Shown: piece after piece, positions 1 through 8,874 of the stretch | How positions within the stretch are numbered: the stretch's first letter is position 1 | How the letters are laid out: each line of letters begins with the position of its first letter | The notes under the pieces: model-generated | Told to the model about the DNA's origin: nothing | The model's input: only the letters and a program-made list of their open reading frames with translations | The model's database searches: none | Assembly: GCA_043769275.1 (NCBI GenBank) | Contig: JAYVJM010000076.1 | Location: 1 to 42,053, forward strand | Direction of reading: 5' to 3' | DNA: 42,053 nt | DNA from: JAYVJM01 sp043769275 | Lineage (GTDB): Bacteria; Pseudomonadota; Gammaproteobacteria; Pseudomonadales; UBA7239 | Made by a program: the position numbers and the translations under genes

Positions 1-141
1 ACCAAAAGTGCTCAACAAATAGTCGGTGTATAAATCAAGGTCGGCTTTTTTCATTCGGCAAGCTTATCAGGGGAGGGTTGCGTAACATCAGTTAAGAAAA
101 GACCGTTACCAGCAAAGCATCTTGCCGGTATTTTGCATGAA

Positions 142-178
142 TGGGTTGGGCGTGGGCTAAATAGACACGACCCAATCC
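142..178. repeat. imperfect inverted repeat upstream of the ArsC-like gene
   Basis: The arms TGGGTTGGGCGTG (142-154) and CACGACCCAATCC (166-178) are nearly complementary and enclose about 11 bases. No T tract follows on the plus strand, so this is not a textbook terminator. It could be a palindromic repeat or an operator. Nothing that looks like a gene was recognised in positions 1-219. Confidence 0.35.
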
Positions 179-219
179 AAACGCGCGCTTGAACGCAGGC
201 ATTGAAGGCTAAATATTCT

Positions 220-576
220 ATGAAGCACACCACTGTTACGATCTACCACAACCCACGCTGCTCAAAATCTCGCCAAACACTTGCGCTGCTTGAAAACCAA
301 GGAATCACACCGGAAATTGTTTTGTATTTAGACACACCGCCCGATGCCATTCTTCTACAAAATCTGTTGAACAAACTGAATATGAGCGCCCGCGATTTAT
401 TGCGTAGAGGCGAAGATGCATACAAAAATCTGTTGCTGAATGATATAAGTTTGACGGACGAGGATTTAATCCTTGCTATGGCACAAAACCCGAGTCTTAT
501 TGAGCGTCCTATTGTTGTTTGTGGCGAAAAAGCCGCACTGGGTAGGCCGCCAGAGCGCGTTCTCTCTATCTTGTAG
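220..576 (+). CDS. arsC: ArsC-family arsenate reductase (glutaredoxin-type)
   Basis: The product is a small cytosolic thioredoxin-fold protein of 118 residues. The N-terminus has the family signature YHNPRCSKSRQTL, in which Cys is the nucleophile that would reduce arsenate with glutathione and glutaredoxin. The C-terminal RPIVV and GRPPE stretches match the ArsC fold. An in-frame TTG lies at 202, but the ATG at 220 places the protein start right before the first beta strand as in ArsC/YffB relatives. No arsR, arsB or acr3 gene is nearby, so a role in arsenic resistance is uncertain. The related Spx/YffB branch is the alternative. The family call is firm and the exact substrate is not. Confidence 0.85.
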   Translation: MKHTTVTIYHNPRCSKSRQTLALLENQGITPEIVLYLDTPPDAILLQNLLNKLNMSARDLLRRGEDAYKNLLLNDISLTDEDLILAMAQNPSLIERPIVVCGEKAALGRPPERVLSIL

Positions 577-671
577 CACGACCTTTTATTGCCCCGCTTG
601 CGCGCCTCAGCGACAATAGCCGCCTTTCTTTATTGCCCCCCCCCTTCTTTTAGTTTTTTTGAGGTTTTGCC

Positions 672-2654
672 ATGCTTCCACGTCGTGATTTAGCGAATGC
701 CATCCGCGCTTTGGCCATGGATGCAGTTCAGCAAGCTAATTCCGGCCACCCAGGAGCCCCAATGGGCATGGCGGATATCGCAGAAGTGCTGTGGAATGAC
801 CATCTCCAACACAATCCGGCAAACCCCAACTGGCCTAATCGCGATCGTTTTGTGCTCTCAAACGGCCACGGCTCCATGTTGCTTTACAGCCTGCTGCATT
901 TAACAGGTTATGACTTGTCCATTGATGATTTAAAAAACTTTCGTCAATTGCACTCTAAAACACCAGGCCATCCAGAATACGGTTATGCCCCTGGCATCGA
1001 AACCACTACAGGCCCCTTAGGGCAAGGACTGGCAAACGCGGTGGGCATGGCCATTGCCGAGAAGGTACTGGCCGCACAATTCAATCGCACCGGTCACGAA
1101 ATTATTAACCACCACACGTATACCTTCGTGGGCGACGGCTGTTTGATGGAGGGGATTTCACACGAAGTCTGCTCGCTGGCCGGCACGCTTGGCTTGGGAA
1201 AACTGACCGTTTTTTACGACGATAACGGCATTTCTATAGACGGCGAAGTGGAAGGTTGGTTCACCGACAACACCGCCCAGCGCTTTGAGGCGTATAACTG
1301 GCAGATAATTGGCCCTGTCGACGGCCACGATGCCAGTGCCATCAAGGCCGCCATCGAAACGGCCAAAACAGACACGCAACGCCCGAGCCTGATTATCTGC
1401 AAAACAGTCATCGGTTTTGGCGCACCCACTAAACAAGGCAAAGAAGAGTGCCACGGCGCGCCTTTGGGTGCAGACGAAATCGCCGCTGCACGTCTGCAAT
1501 TAAATTGGCCTCATGCTGCGTTTAAAATTCCCTCTGAAATTGCTGACGGCTGGAGCGCAACAGTTGCCGGTAGCCAGCGCGAAGCCGCGTGGAACCAACA
1601 GCTTGCAGCTTACACGGCCACATTTCCTGAACTCGCTGCCGAACTGAATCGCCGCTTGGCCGGCGATTTACCCGCGCATTTTTCCGAACAGGCTGGCGCG
1701 TATATCCAAGCCTGTCAAAGCAAAGGCGAAACCATCGCCAGCCGCAAAGCCAGCCAAAACACACTGAATGCTTATGGTGCATTGCTGCCTGAATTTTTGG
1801 GTGGCTCGGCAGATTTAGCCGGCTCCAATCTCACGCTCTGGAAAGGCTGCAAAGGCATAGAGGCGAGTGATGCCAGCGGTAATTACCTTTATTACGGCGT
1901 GCGCGAATTTGGCATGAGCGCGATTATGAACGGCATCGCGCTGCACGGCGGCTTTGTGCCTTACGGTGCCACGTTTTTAATGTTCATGGAATACGCCCGC
2001 AACGCTGTGCGCATGGCCGCATTAATGAAACAGTGCGTATTGTTTGTGTACACGCACGACTCGATTGGCTTAGGCGAAGATGGCCCCACACACCAGCCGG
2101 TTGAACAGCTTTCATCCCTACGCGCCACACCCAACCTGCATACGTGGCGACCTTGCGATGCGGTGGAATCAGCCGTGTGCTGGAAAGCGGCTATCGAGCG
2201 CAAAGCGGGGCCAGCCGCCTTAATCTTCTCGCGCCAGAATCTGCAACACCAAACACGCACCGCGCAACAAGTGGCCGACATCAACAAAGGCGGCTATATC
2301 CTACGCGACTCGGTCGGCACGCCGGACTTGATTTTCATTGCCACCGGATCAGAAGTTGATCTGGCCATGCAAGCCGCCGCACGCTTGGGCGATGGTGTGC
2401 GCGTGGTATCCATGCCTTGCGCCGAGCTTTTTTCAGCGCAGAGTGCGGCATACCGTGAAGCTGTTCTGCCGTACGCCGTGCGCAAGCGCATTGCCATTGA
2501 AGCGGCACACCCTGATTACTGGCACAAGTTTGTAGGTTTAGATGGCCGCGTGATTGGGGTGGATAGATTTGGCGAATCCGCGCCTGGCGGCCAGCTCATG
2601 AAAGCGTTCGGCTTTACGCTAGAAAACGTGCTAACAATAGCCGCTTCACTCTGA
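672..2654 (+). CDS. tkt: transketolase
   Basis: This thiamine-diphosphate enzyme of the non-oxidative pentose phosphate pathway and pentose synthesis moves two-carbon units between sugar phosphates in the cytosol. The 660 residues match the usual length. Visible motifs are SGHPGAPMGMAD near the N-terminus, GPLGQGLANAVGMA, the cofactor motif GDGCLMEG at about residue 154, and in the pyrimidine domain YGVREFGM followed by THDSIGLGEDGPTHQP. The ATG at 672 has GAGG eight bases upstream. The intergenic stretch before it contains a run of nine C. The gene overlaps yggX tail-to-tail by 9 bases. In Pseudomonas tkt commonly sits beside the metK regulator; here the two are 26 kb apart. Confidence 0.97.
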   Translation: MLPRRDLANAIRALAMDAVQQANSGHPGAPMGMADIAEVLWNDHLQHNPANPNWPNRDRFVLSNGHGSMLLYSLLHLTGYDLSIDDLKNFRQLHSKTPGHPEYGYAPGIETTTGPLGQGLANAVGMAIAEKVLAAQFNRTGHEIINHHTYTFVGDGCLMEGISHEVCSLAGTLGLGKLTVFYDDNGISIDGEVEGWFTDNTAQRFEAYNWQIIGPVDGHDASAIKAAIETAKTDTQRPSLIICKTVIGFGAPTKQGKEECHGAPLGADEIAAARLQLNWPHAAFKIPSEIADGWSATVAGSQREAAWNQQLAAYTATFPELAAELNRRLAGDLPAHFSEQAGAYIQACQSKGETIASRKASQNTLNAYGALLPEFLGGSADLAGSNLTLWKGCKGIEASDASGNYLYYGVREFGMSAIMNGIALHGGFVPYGATFLMFMEYARNAVRMAALMKQCVLFVYTHDSIGLGEDGPTHQPVEQLSSLRATPNLHTWRPCDAVESAVCWKAAIERKAGPAALIFSRQNLQHQTRTAQQVADINKGGYILRDSVGTPDLIFIATGSEVDLAMQAAARLGDGVRVVSMPCAELFSAQSAAYREAVLPYAVRKRIAIEAAHPDYWHKFVGLDGRVIGVDRFGESAPGGQLMKAFGFTLENVLTIAASL

Positions 2655-2921
2655 AAGCGGCACGTAGCCATCGGCCTTGTCGTAGCTCTCACCGCTTAAA
2701 AACTGCTCGCGCTGCTCGTTTAAATAGGCGCGCGCGGTCATGTCCATCAAATTGAGTTTTTTCTCGTTTATCAGCATGGTTTGGTGCGCTATCCATGCTT
2801 GCCATGCCTGTTTTGATACCTGCTCAAAAATAGCTTGGCCTTTAGCGCCAGGAAAAGGCGCTTTCTCCAAACCTTCTAACTCTTTTTGATATTTTCGACA
2901 AAAAACAGTGTGGGGCGACAT
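2646..2921 (-). CDS. yggX: YggX-family Fe(2+)-trafficking / oxidative damage protection protein
   Basis: The product is a 91-residue cytosolic protein. The N-terminal VFCRKYQKELEGL carries the conserved Cys, followed by PFPG, then the hallmark WQAWIAHQTMLINEKKLNLMD. YggX is known to protect iron-sulphur clusters and labile iron from oxidation. The reading frame extends upstream to 2984, but the ATG at 2921 matches the family's N-terminus exactly. It lies 43 bases downstream of the DUF2845 gene on the same strand, so both are probably one transcript. In many gammaproteobacteria yggX follows mutY, which is not present here. Its 3' end overlaps tkt by 9 bases. Confidence 0.93.
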   Translation of the reverse strand: MSPHTVFCRKYQKELEGLEKAPFPGAKGQAIFEQVSKQAWQAWIAHQTMLINEKKLNLMDMTARAYLNEQREQFLSGESYDKADGYVPLSE

Positions 2922-2964
2922 GTAGTACCAATCTCCAAAAGATAAGGTTGCTTTGGAATGTCGC

Positions 2965-3297
2965 TCACTGTACCCGCTCACCACTGGTAATGCGCGTTAC
3001 TTTCCCTTGTTCAAATTCAACCTGCATTAAAAAATTTCCTGCTCCGAGATCAAACGACCATAAATCGACGGGGTGGCACACCACCGTATACTCGCCTCGG
3101 CCTTTTATATATTCGTCTCGACAGCAGGAATCTATAGCGGCGGGTTTGCCACATTTCAGAGTGACTTCCGCTTTTGTTTCGCCACGTTCAACCAAACGTG
3201 TTCCGCAGCGCATGCTATCTGCCACTGCCATTTGGCCGCCTAAAAATAACCAAGCGCCAACGAAAAGCAAGTGTTTGTTTTTAGGTGCATTTTCCAA
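2965..3297 (-). CDS. DUF2845-family secreted protein
   Basis: This is a small exported protein of 110 residues and unknown function. The N-terminus is a signal peptide with a hydrophobic core (LLFVGAWLFLGGQMAVA) and probable cleavage after AVA. The mature part begins MRCGTRLVERGETKAEV and continues LKCGKPA, the pattern of DUF2845 proteins, in which paired cysteines probably form disulphides. Four more cysteines (CC, C and the VVCHPVD region) follow. The start is TTG at 3297, supported by AAAGGGGGA about 8 bases upstream and by the lack of an in-frame ATG before the signal peptide. It is followed by yggX on the same strand. Confidence 0.72.
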   Translation of the reverse strand: MENAPKNKHLLFVGAWLFLGGQMAVADSMRCGTRLVERGETKAEVTLKCGKPAAIDSCCRDEYIKGRGEYTVVCHPVDLWSFDLGAGNFLMQVEFEQGKVTRITSGERVQ

Positions 3298-3492
3298 CGT
3301 CTTTCCCCCTTTAATTGGATAAGCATAGAAAAATTGTAGTTTGTAACTTGCTTATCGCAGGAGGGCTTTTCATTTTGTGGGGGGCGATAATGCTTCTGCA
3401 AGGCGACCCCAGCCTTTGGCGCGCATTGTAGCGGCATCGTTAAGGGGCGCGTCTGGCGTATTATTCCACGCTTATTTTTGAGGAGACGGATG

Positions 3493-4650
3493 ATGGGGCC
3501 ATTAAAAGGTTATCGCGTGATTGAACTGGCTGGCATGGGGCCGACACCGTTCGGCGCCATGATGCTGGCGGATATGGGCGCGCAGGTGATTACCGTTGAC
3601 CGCCAAGCGGGTTATGCCGGTTTGCGCCCGCAAGACCCGACGCTGCGCAATCGACAGTCCATGGTGATAAACCTCAAAAAACCGGCAGGCGTTGAGTTGT
3701 TTTTGTCGTTATGCGAAAAAAGTGATGCGCTGATTGAGGGCTATCGCCCGGGTGTGGCTGAACGGCTCGGCATTGGCCCTGAGGCTGTGTTGGCGCGCAA
3801 TCCAAAGCTGATATATGCACGCGCAACCGGCTGGGGGCAAGAAGGCCCATTGGCGCGAGCGGCTGGGCACGACATCAATTACATCGGGCTTTCCGGTGCT
3901 TTGGAAAAAATGGGACGTGATGCAGGCCGCCCCGTGCCGCCGCTTAACTTGGTGGGCGATTACGGCGGCGGCGGCATGTTCCTCGCATTCGGCATGGTGT
4001 GTGCCTTACTGGAAGCGCAAAAATCCGGCAAAGGCCAAGTGGTCGACATGGCAATGATCGACGGCGCGGCGACGCTAATGGCTTTTTTGTATGGCTTTGA
4101 GAAAAACCCGTTTTATCAACCTTACAAAAATCGCGGCTCGCATTTGTTTGGCGGAAGTAATCACTTTTACAACACCTTTGAATGCAAAGACGGCAAATTC
4201 ATGGCGGTCGGTGCTTTGGAAGTGCAATTCTATTTAGAGCTAATTGAAAAAGCGGGGGTGGATAAAGCGGCGTTTGAGTCGCAGTGGCTGGGCAGCCCAA
4301 CGCAAGACCGTGCGCTTATTCCTGAGCTAGAACAGAAAATGGCGGCAGCTTTTAAGCTGCGCACACAAGCACAATGGTGCGAGATTTTTGAAGGCGGCAA
4401 CGCCTGTGTGACCCCTATTCTGAATGTACACGAAGCGGCGGAACACCCGCACAACAAAGCGCGCAAAACCTTTGTGGAGATTGATGGCCTCTTGCAACAC
4501 GCACCCGCGCCACGATTTTCACGCACACAAACCAACACGCCAGAAGCCCCGCGTGTGGCGGGCGAAGATACCGATGCCTTACTGGCAGCGTTTGGGTTCA
4601 GTACAGACGCGATTAGTGCCTTGCGGCAAGCCGGCGTGGTCGCGGGGTAA
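3493..4650 (+). CDS. alpha-methylacyl-CoA racemase / CoA-transferase family III
   Basis: This 385-residue enzyme of the CaiB/AMACR family acts on acyl-CoA thioesters. The N-terminus MGPLKGYRVIELAG and the PTPFGAMMLADMGA stretch are typical of AMACR. With the ATG at 3493, His126 (AGHDINYI) and Asp156 (VGDYGGGG) fall at the positions known as catalytic bases in the Mycobacterium racemase MCR, and the Glu in GALEVQFY lies at about 243. This favours the racemase over a CoA-transferase. Tandem ATGs occur at 3490 and 3493. AGGAG at 3481 spaces better with 3493. The likely role is epimerising 2-methyl-branched acyl-CoA before beta-oxidation. The gene stands alone upstream of recA. Confidence 0.88.
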   Translation: MGPLKGYRVIELAGMGPTPFGAMMLADMGAQVITVDRQAGYAGLRPQDPTLRNRQSMVINLKKPAGVELFLSLCEKSDALIEGYRPGVAERLGIGPEAVLARNPKLIYARATGWGQEGPLARAAGHDINYIGLSGALEKMGRDAGRPVPPLNLVGDYGGGGMFLAFGMVCALLEAQKSGKGQVVDMAMIDGAATLMAFLYGFEKNPFYQPYKNRGSHLFGGSNHFYNTFECKDGKFMAVGALEVQFYLELIEKAGVDKAAFESQWLGSPTQDRALIPELEQKMAAAFKLRTQAQWCEIFEGGNACVTPILNVHEAAEHPHNKARKTFVEIDGLLQHAPAPRFSRTQTNTPEAPRVAGEDTDALLAAFGFSTDAISALRQAGVVAG

Positions 4651-4660
4651 GATCAGTCAA

Positions 4661-4676
4661 CTGTTGATATATACAG
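4661..4676. promoter_or_regulatory. LexA (SOS) box of recA
   Basis: The sequence CTGTTGATATATACAG fits the CTGT-N8-ACAG consensus of gammaproteobacterial LexA operators perfectly. It lies 89 bases before the recA start. A candidate -10 element TATAAA (4677-4682) follows the box directly, the same geometry as in E. coli recA. The -35 is weak. LexA bound here should block recA transcription until RecA filaments trigger LexA self-cleavage. Confidence 0.92.
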
Positions 4677-4764
4677 TATAAAAAAACTGCGCTATGCTTC
4701 TCGGCAGATCACGAGCGCGAGCCGCTTCAAGCCAAACCCAAACAGCCTAAACCCGAGGTAAACA

Positions 4765-5811
4765 ATGGACGCAAACAAAGAGAAAGCATTAGCAGCAGCA
4801 CTAACGCAAATCGAACGGCAGTTCGGCAAAGGCACAGTGATGCGTATGGGCGAGAAAACCATGGAGGCCATCCCGTGTATTTCTACAGGCTCTTTGGGTT
4901 TGGATATTGCGTTGGGTGTTGGCGGTTTACCTAAAGGCCGCATTGTGGAAATTTATGGGCCAGAGTCTTCGGGTAAAACCACATTAACACTGCAAGTAAT
5001 CGCGGCCTGCCAGCGCACTGGTGGTACAGCCGCGTTTATTGATGCCGAACACGCACTAGACCCCGTCTACGCAGGAAAACTAGGCGTAAACGTGGAAGAC
5101 CTGATTATCTCGCAGCCCGATACCGGCGAGCAGGCACTGGAAGTAACCGACATGTTAGTGCGATCTGGTGCCGTCGACGTGCTGGTGATTGACTCCGTTG
5201 CCGCCCTCACCCCCCGCGCTGAAATTGAGGGCGAAATGGGCGATGTTCACGTTGGCTTGCAGGCACGGCTAATGTCACAAGCTCTGCGTAAACTGACCGG
5301 CAATATTAAAAATGCCAACTGCTTGGTGATTTTTATCAACCAAATTCGCATGAAAATCGGCGTGATGTTCGGCAGCCCAGAGACAACGACTGGCGGCAAC
5401 GCACTCAAATTTTATGCCACCGTGCGCTTGGATATTCGGCGTACTGGCTCCGTAAAAGAAGGCGACGAAGTGGTCGGTAGCGAGACTCGTGTGAAAGTAG
5501 TGAAAAACAAAGTGGCACCGCCGTTCAAGCAGGCGGAGTTTCAAATTCTCTACGGACAAGGCATTAATCGCTTAGGCGAAGTGGTGGATATCAGCGTGAA
5601 CGACGGCCACATTGAAAAATCCGGCGCGTGGTACAGCTACAAAGGCGACAAAATCGGCCAAGGCAAAGCCAATGCCATCAAATACCTGCAAGAGCATCTG
5701 GATATTGCCAATGAACTCGAAGACAAAATACGTGCGGCTTATTTGCAAGGCCCTGCCGATGCCAGAAAGCAAACGGCAACTGTAGTGGCTGCTGAAGAAG
5801 TGGATGTTTGA
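4765..5811 (+). CDS. recA: recombinase RecA
   Basis: RecA is a DNA-dependent ATPase for homologous recombination and co-protease for LexA. The 348 residues are collinear with other RecA proteins and there is no intein. The Walker A motif GPESSGKT is at 65-72. Walker B lies in VLVIDSVAAL. The L2 region FINQIRMKIGVMFGSPETTTGGNAL is intact. The C-terminal tail is acidic and short (EEVDV). AGGT precedes the ATG. The LexA box about 90 bases upstream sets SOS control. recX lies downstream, separated by an unrelated frameshifted lipoprotein gene. Confidence 0.98.
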   Translation: MDANKEKALAAALTQIERQFGKGTVMRMGEKTMEAIPCISTGSLGLDIALGVGGLPKGRIVEIYGPESSGKTTLTLQVIAACQRTGGTAAFIDAEHALDPVYAGKLGVNVEDLIISQPDTGEQALEVTDMLVRSGAVDVLVIDSVAALTPRAEIEGEMGDVHVGLQARLMSQALRKLTGNIKNANCLVIFINQIRMKIGVMFGSPETTTGGNALKFYATVRLDIRRTGSVKEGDEVVGSETRVKVVKNKVAPPFKQAEFQILYGQGINRLGEVVDISVNDGHIEKSGAWYSYKGDKIGQGKANAIKYLQEHLDIANELEDKIRAAYLQGPADARKQTATVVAAEEVDV

Positions 5812-5847
5812 TCAGCTTGGGTTTATTCGCTCCACGGTAAGCATCAC

Positions 5848-6343
5848 GTGAAAACATGCTCATTTGTCATCGTCGTTTTATGGTTTATTTCCGGCTGTGC
5901 GGAGCACGTAAAGCGCGGGTCTGTCGTTCCTCCATACCCCCCGAATACACGTGTTCACAACGGCGCGTGTATCGGGTCAAGTGCAGGCTACCCAGTCTGC
6001 ATATTTGCAATTGGTATTCTTGAAAATGAAAACTCAGAGCCTCTCGGCGTAATTTCTGAAGAGGTTGCTGATGCAAACGAAACGCGCAATCACCACTGGA
6101 TCGTTAAAGACTTCATTTCTTTTCCGGCGCCGAACAAAGCAAGGCATGTAGAGTTTCATTCATGCTGGTATGATGGAAAAAAATGACGCCATCATTGCGC
6201 TTGTTCCCGAATACAATGAGCGTTCGCCTGAATATATAAAAGCGCAATCTTGGGCATATGAAGTGCAATTACCATCGGGCAAATTCATTCGGCTCGATCC
6301 ACAAAGGGTCGAGTGCGCAAATACGGCAATCGGTGCGGATTAA
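5848..6343 (+). pseudogene. putative lipoprotein gene split by a +1 frameshift at an A7 tract
   Basis: The first frame starts at GTG 5848 and encodes a lipoprotein-like signal ending in FISGC, then a domain with paired cysteines up to CWYDGKK, where it hits TGA at 6184-6186. The other frame continues immediately with NDAIIALVPEYNERSP, then WAYEVQLPSGKFIRLDP, and stops at 6341-6343. Removing one A from the seven A at 6177-6183 joins both into one protein of about 164 residues that looks continuous in style. It may be a recent pseudogene, a sequencing indel, or a slippage-decoded gene (the site reads AAA-TGA-C, similar in logic to the prfB +1 site). The function is unknown. The gene interrupts the usual recA-recX adjacency. 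Confidence 0.55.
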
Positions 6344-6420
6344 ATGCCCACAGCTCTGCAAATTCATGTGGCTTCATTTTCCAGCCAGACGTTTTTGCGT
6401 CGTTGCGCTACTTAACTGCT

Positions 6421-6891
6421 GTGTTTAGCCTAGCACCGCCGCCTCTGCCAACCTTGCCTGCCCTACGCCAAGCGGCACTGCTGCTGTTAGGGCGGCGGGA
6501 ATACAGCGCAAAAGAGCTGGCCGATAAGTTGGCGGAGCGGTTTTCCATCTCGCCAAAAGCCGATGAAATCCTCGCCGTAATCAGCACATTCCAAGCAGAA
6601 AAATACCAAAGCGATGAGCGTTTTACCGAAATGCTTGTGCGTTCGCGTCGTTTGCGAGGGCATGGTCCGCTGCGCATTGAGCAAGAACTGCGCACACGCG
6701 GCATCGACGCTGATCTCGTGGCTGCCCATGTAGAGCGCGGAGATAAAAGCTGGAGCGAACTCGCCCGCACGATCAAACAAAAACGCTTTGGCGGTGCTGT
6801 ACCCACCAGCATGAAAGACAAAGCCCGTATTGCGCGGTTTTTGCAGGGCCGCGGCTTTTTGTCAGAGCATATTGCTAAGGCTTTGCGTTAA
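6421..6891 (+). CDS. recX: regulatory protein RecX
   Basis: RecX binds RecA filaments and limits their activity. The product of about 156 residues has the family layout: LLLGRREYSAKELADKLAERF near the N-terminus, then FTEMLVRSRRLRGHGPLRIEQELRTRGI, and a final KARIARFLQGRGFLSEHIAKAL, three tandem three-helix repeats. The start is uncertain. GTG at 6421 gives the usual length but has a poor ribosome binding site. An in-frame GTG at 6313 would add 36 untypical residues and overlap the end of the broken lipoprotein gene. The position downstream of recA supports the assignment. Confidence 0.88.
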   Translation: MFSLAPPPLPTLPALRQAALLLLGRREYSAKELADKLAERFSISPKADEILAVISTFQAEKYQSDERFTEMLVRSRRLRGHGPLRIEQELRTRGIDADLVAAHVERGDKSWSELARTIKQKRFGGAVPTSMKDKARIARFLQGRGFLSEHIAKALR

Positions 6892-6905
6892 GCAACAACA
6901 ACTTT

Positions 6906-6975
6906 CCGTTCGCCCTGAGCTTGTCGAAGGGCATGATGTCTACAAGCCGTGGTTCGACAAGCTCACCACGAACGG
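6906..6975. repeat. dispersed palindromic repeat, copy 1
   Basis: The outer arms CCGTTCG and CGAACGG enclose two sub-hairpins: GCCC/GGGC around TGAGCTTGTCGAA, and GTGG/CCAC around TTCGACAAGCTCA. The two halves are also complementary to each other through GAGCTTGTCGAA. This REP/cruciform-type element lies between the convergent 3' ends of recX and the GMC oxidoreductase gene, where it may act as a bidirectional terminator or mRNA stabiliser. Related copies are at 27220-27279, 35212-35315 and, degenerate, at 13229-13263. Confidence 0.85.
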
Positions 6976-7003
6976 ATATGGCTATATATTTTTAACCAAA
7001 TCT

Positions 7004-8719
7004 TTAACCGTGCCCAAATGGGCATTTTCCAGCTGTTTTTCCAGCAGGAATGTCTATCCCTTTGGGCGGTAAGCCAGCAAAGGCCTCGCTGCGATTTTGT
7101 GTACGATATCCTAGGATCATATCAGCGGCTTTTTCTGCCACTGCCACTGTGGGGGCATGTGTGTTGCCAGAAATAATCTGCGGAAAAATGGAGGCATCCA
7201 CCACACGCAAAGCCGTTACGCCATGTACACGCAATTGCTCATCGACCACCGCATTCATATCCTCTGCCGCACCCATTTTGCAGGTGCCAACGGGGTGATA
7301 GCAGCTTGTGCCTTCGCGGCGGCAGTAGTCCAAAATCTGCTCATCTGTTTGCACTTGCTTGCCGGGTAGCAGTTCTTGCGTCGCGATGTCTTGAAACGGT
7401 TTTTCTGCGTAAATTTTGCGCTGTATCTTGATGCACTCTACCGCGCGATTGCAATCGTCTTCAGTTGACAAATAGTTGTACTGAATTTTTGGGGCTTTTT
7501 TTGCATCCGTGCTGACGACATGTACAACTCCGCGCGACTTTGGGCGCAACACTAGGCAGGTGGAATTCACGCCAGGCACCTTGGAGGCCTGCATATTGCC
7601 TTTGTCATCCATGCCGCCCGCGCCGGGAGTAAAGTGAATTTGGTAGTTTGGGCGCGTGTCGTTTTTGCCACGTACAAATGCACCAATATTTGCAGCCGGA
7701 AAAGCGAGCACGCCTTTTTGGGTCAATAAATACTTCAACACGTTCCAAATAATGCGTGGAAACTGCCCATCTTCGCCGATCGTGGTGCCTTTGCTCACGC
7801 CGTGTTGTACCGCGATCATGTAATGATCTTGCAAGTTTTCGCCCACACCGCGTAATTCGTGCTTTAACGCAATACCAAGAGGTTCTATAACCTCGCGGCG
7901 ACCAATGCCGGAAAGTTCCAGCAGCGCGGGTGAATTTAGCGCACCTGCTGCCAAAATAACTTCTTGCATGGCGGCGGCTTGCTGCACAGCGCCTTGTTGG
8001 TCGAGGTATTCAACGCCGACCGCACGTTGTTGATGAAACAGAATCTTTGAAGCTGTTGCGCCCGTTTTGATCACCAAGTTTTTACGTTGCCGCACGGCTT
8101 TTGATAAAAAAGCATCGGCTGAACTCCAGCGTTTCCCGTCTTTTTGATTGATCTGGTAATAGCCAACCCCTTCTTGGTTTTGGCCATTGAAATCAATGTT
8201 GCGTACATAGCCGGCACTTTCTGCTGCGCGTATATATCGCTCTGAATGCGGATATTCCACTTTGCAATGCGTAACATTTAACTCACCGCCTACCGCGTGG
8301 TAGTGGTCGCTTTTCCCGCTTTCAAGGTTTTCACTTTTTTTGAAATAGGGAAGCAATGCCTCGTAATCCCAGCCTGCGCAGCCGGGTAGAGCTGCCCACT
8401 CGTCATAATCCTGTTTTTGGCCGCGTACATAGAGCATGCCGCTGATAGAGCTGCATCCGCCCAGCACGCGCCCGCGTGGGCTGTAGGTGCGGCGGTTGTG
8501 GCAGTCTTTTTCGGGTTCGGCGTAATAGGCGTTGGTGTTTTTCGGGCAGTACATCAATTTAAGAAAGCCCATGGGCATGTGAATCATCGGATTCGTATCG
8601 TTATTGCCCGCCTCCAACAATAAAACACGAATATTGCTGTTACGCGATAGTCGATTAGCCAACACGCAGCCCGCCGAGCCTGCGCCGACAATGATGTAAT
8701 CAAATTGTTGATCGAGCAT
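7004..8719 (-). CDS. GMC-family FAD-dependent alcohol/choline dehydrogenase
   Basis: This 571-residue flavoprotein oxidises an alcohol. The FAD-binding N-terminus YIIVGAGSAGCVLANRLS is followed by the GMC signature ARGRVLGGCSSISGMLYVRG in the form PRGRVLGGCSS, and the active-site segments CYHPVGTCKMG (His about 475) and SGNTHAPT (His about 521). The ATG at 8719 begins MLDQQFDYI. The frame runs further upstream, but that part is not family-like. Relatives include choline dehydrogenase BetA and the alkanol dehydrogenase AlkJ. No betB or betI lies nearby, so an aliphatic or polyol substrate is as likely as choline. It is divergent from the thioesterase gene, with about 155 bases between them. 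Confidence 0.88.
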   Translation of the reverse strand: MLDQQFDYIIVGAGSAGCVLANRLSRNSNIRVLLLEAGNNDTNPMIHMPMGFLKLMYCPKNTNAYYAEPEKDCHNRRTYSPRGRVLGGCSSISGMLYVRGQKQDYDEWAALPGCAGWDYEALLPYFKKSENLESGKSDHYHAVGGELNVTHCKVEYPHSERYIRAAESAGYVRNIDFNGQNQEGVGYYQINQKDGKRWSSADAFLSKAVRQRKNLVIKTGATASKILFHQQRAVGVEYLDQQGAVQQAAAMQEVILAAGALNSPALLELSGIGRREVIEPLGIALKHELRGVGENLQDHYMIAVQHGVSKGTTIGEDGQFPRIIWNVLKYLLTQKGVLAFPAANIGAFVRGKNDTRPNYQIHFTPGAGGMDDKGNMQASKVPGVNSTCLVLRPKSRGVVHVVSTDAKKAPKIQYNYLSTEDDCNRAVECIKIQRKIYAEKPFQDIATQELLPGKQVQTDEQILDYCRREGTSCYHPVGTCKMGAAEDMNAVVDEQLRVHGVTALRVVDASIFPQIISGNTHAPTVAVAEKAADMILGYRTQNRSEAFAGLPPKGIDIPAGKTAGKCPFGHG

Positions 8720-8874
8720 ATTCTTTTCCGAATGTATAAAAGTCGTGCGCCATTTAACCGCACAGGCACCAGCTTGACTATTGGTGATTGCGCTGAAGCA
8801 TTCAGCAGCAGTGGCTACACACGCAGAGCGAAGAAAACTACACTGCCACACTGTCGAAAAAACGAGATGACACC

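Noticed and set aside
4765..5811. Intein or insertion in recA
   Set aside because: The protein is collinear with RecA of normal length, with all motifs uninterrupted.
6175..6186. Programmed -1 frameshift at A-AAA-AAA in the lipoprotein gene
   Set aside because: The heptamer fits a -1 slippery site, but the -1 frame ends quickly and does not enter the frame holding the plausible C-terminus. A +1 (or -2) shift is needed.
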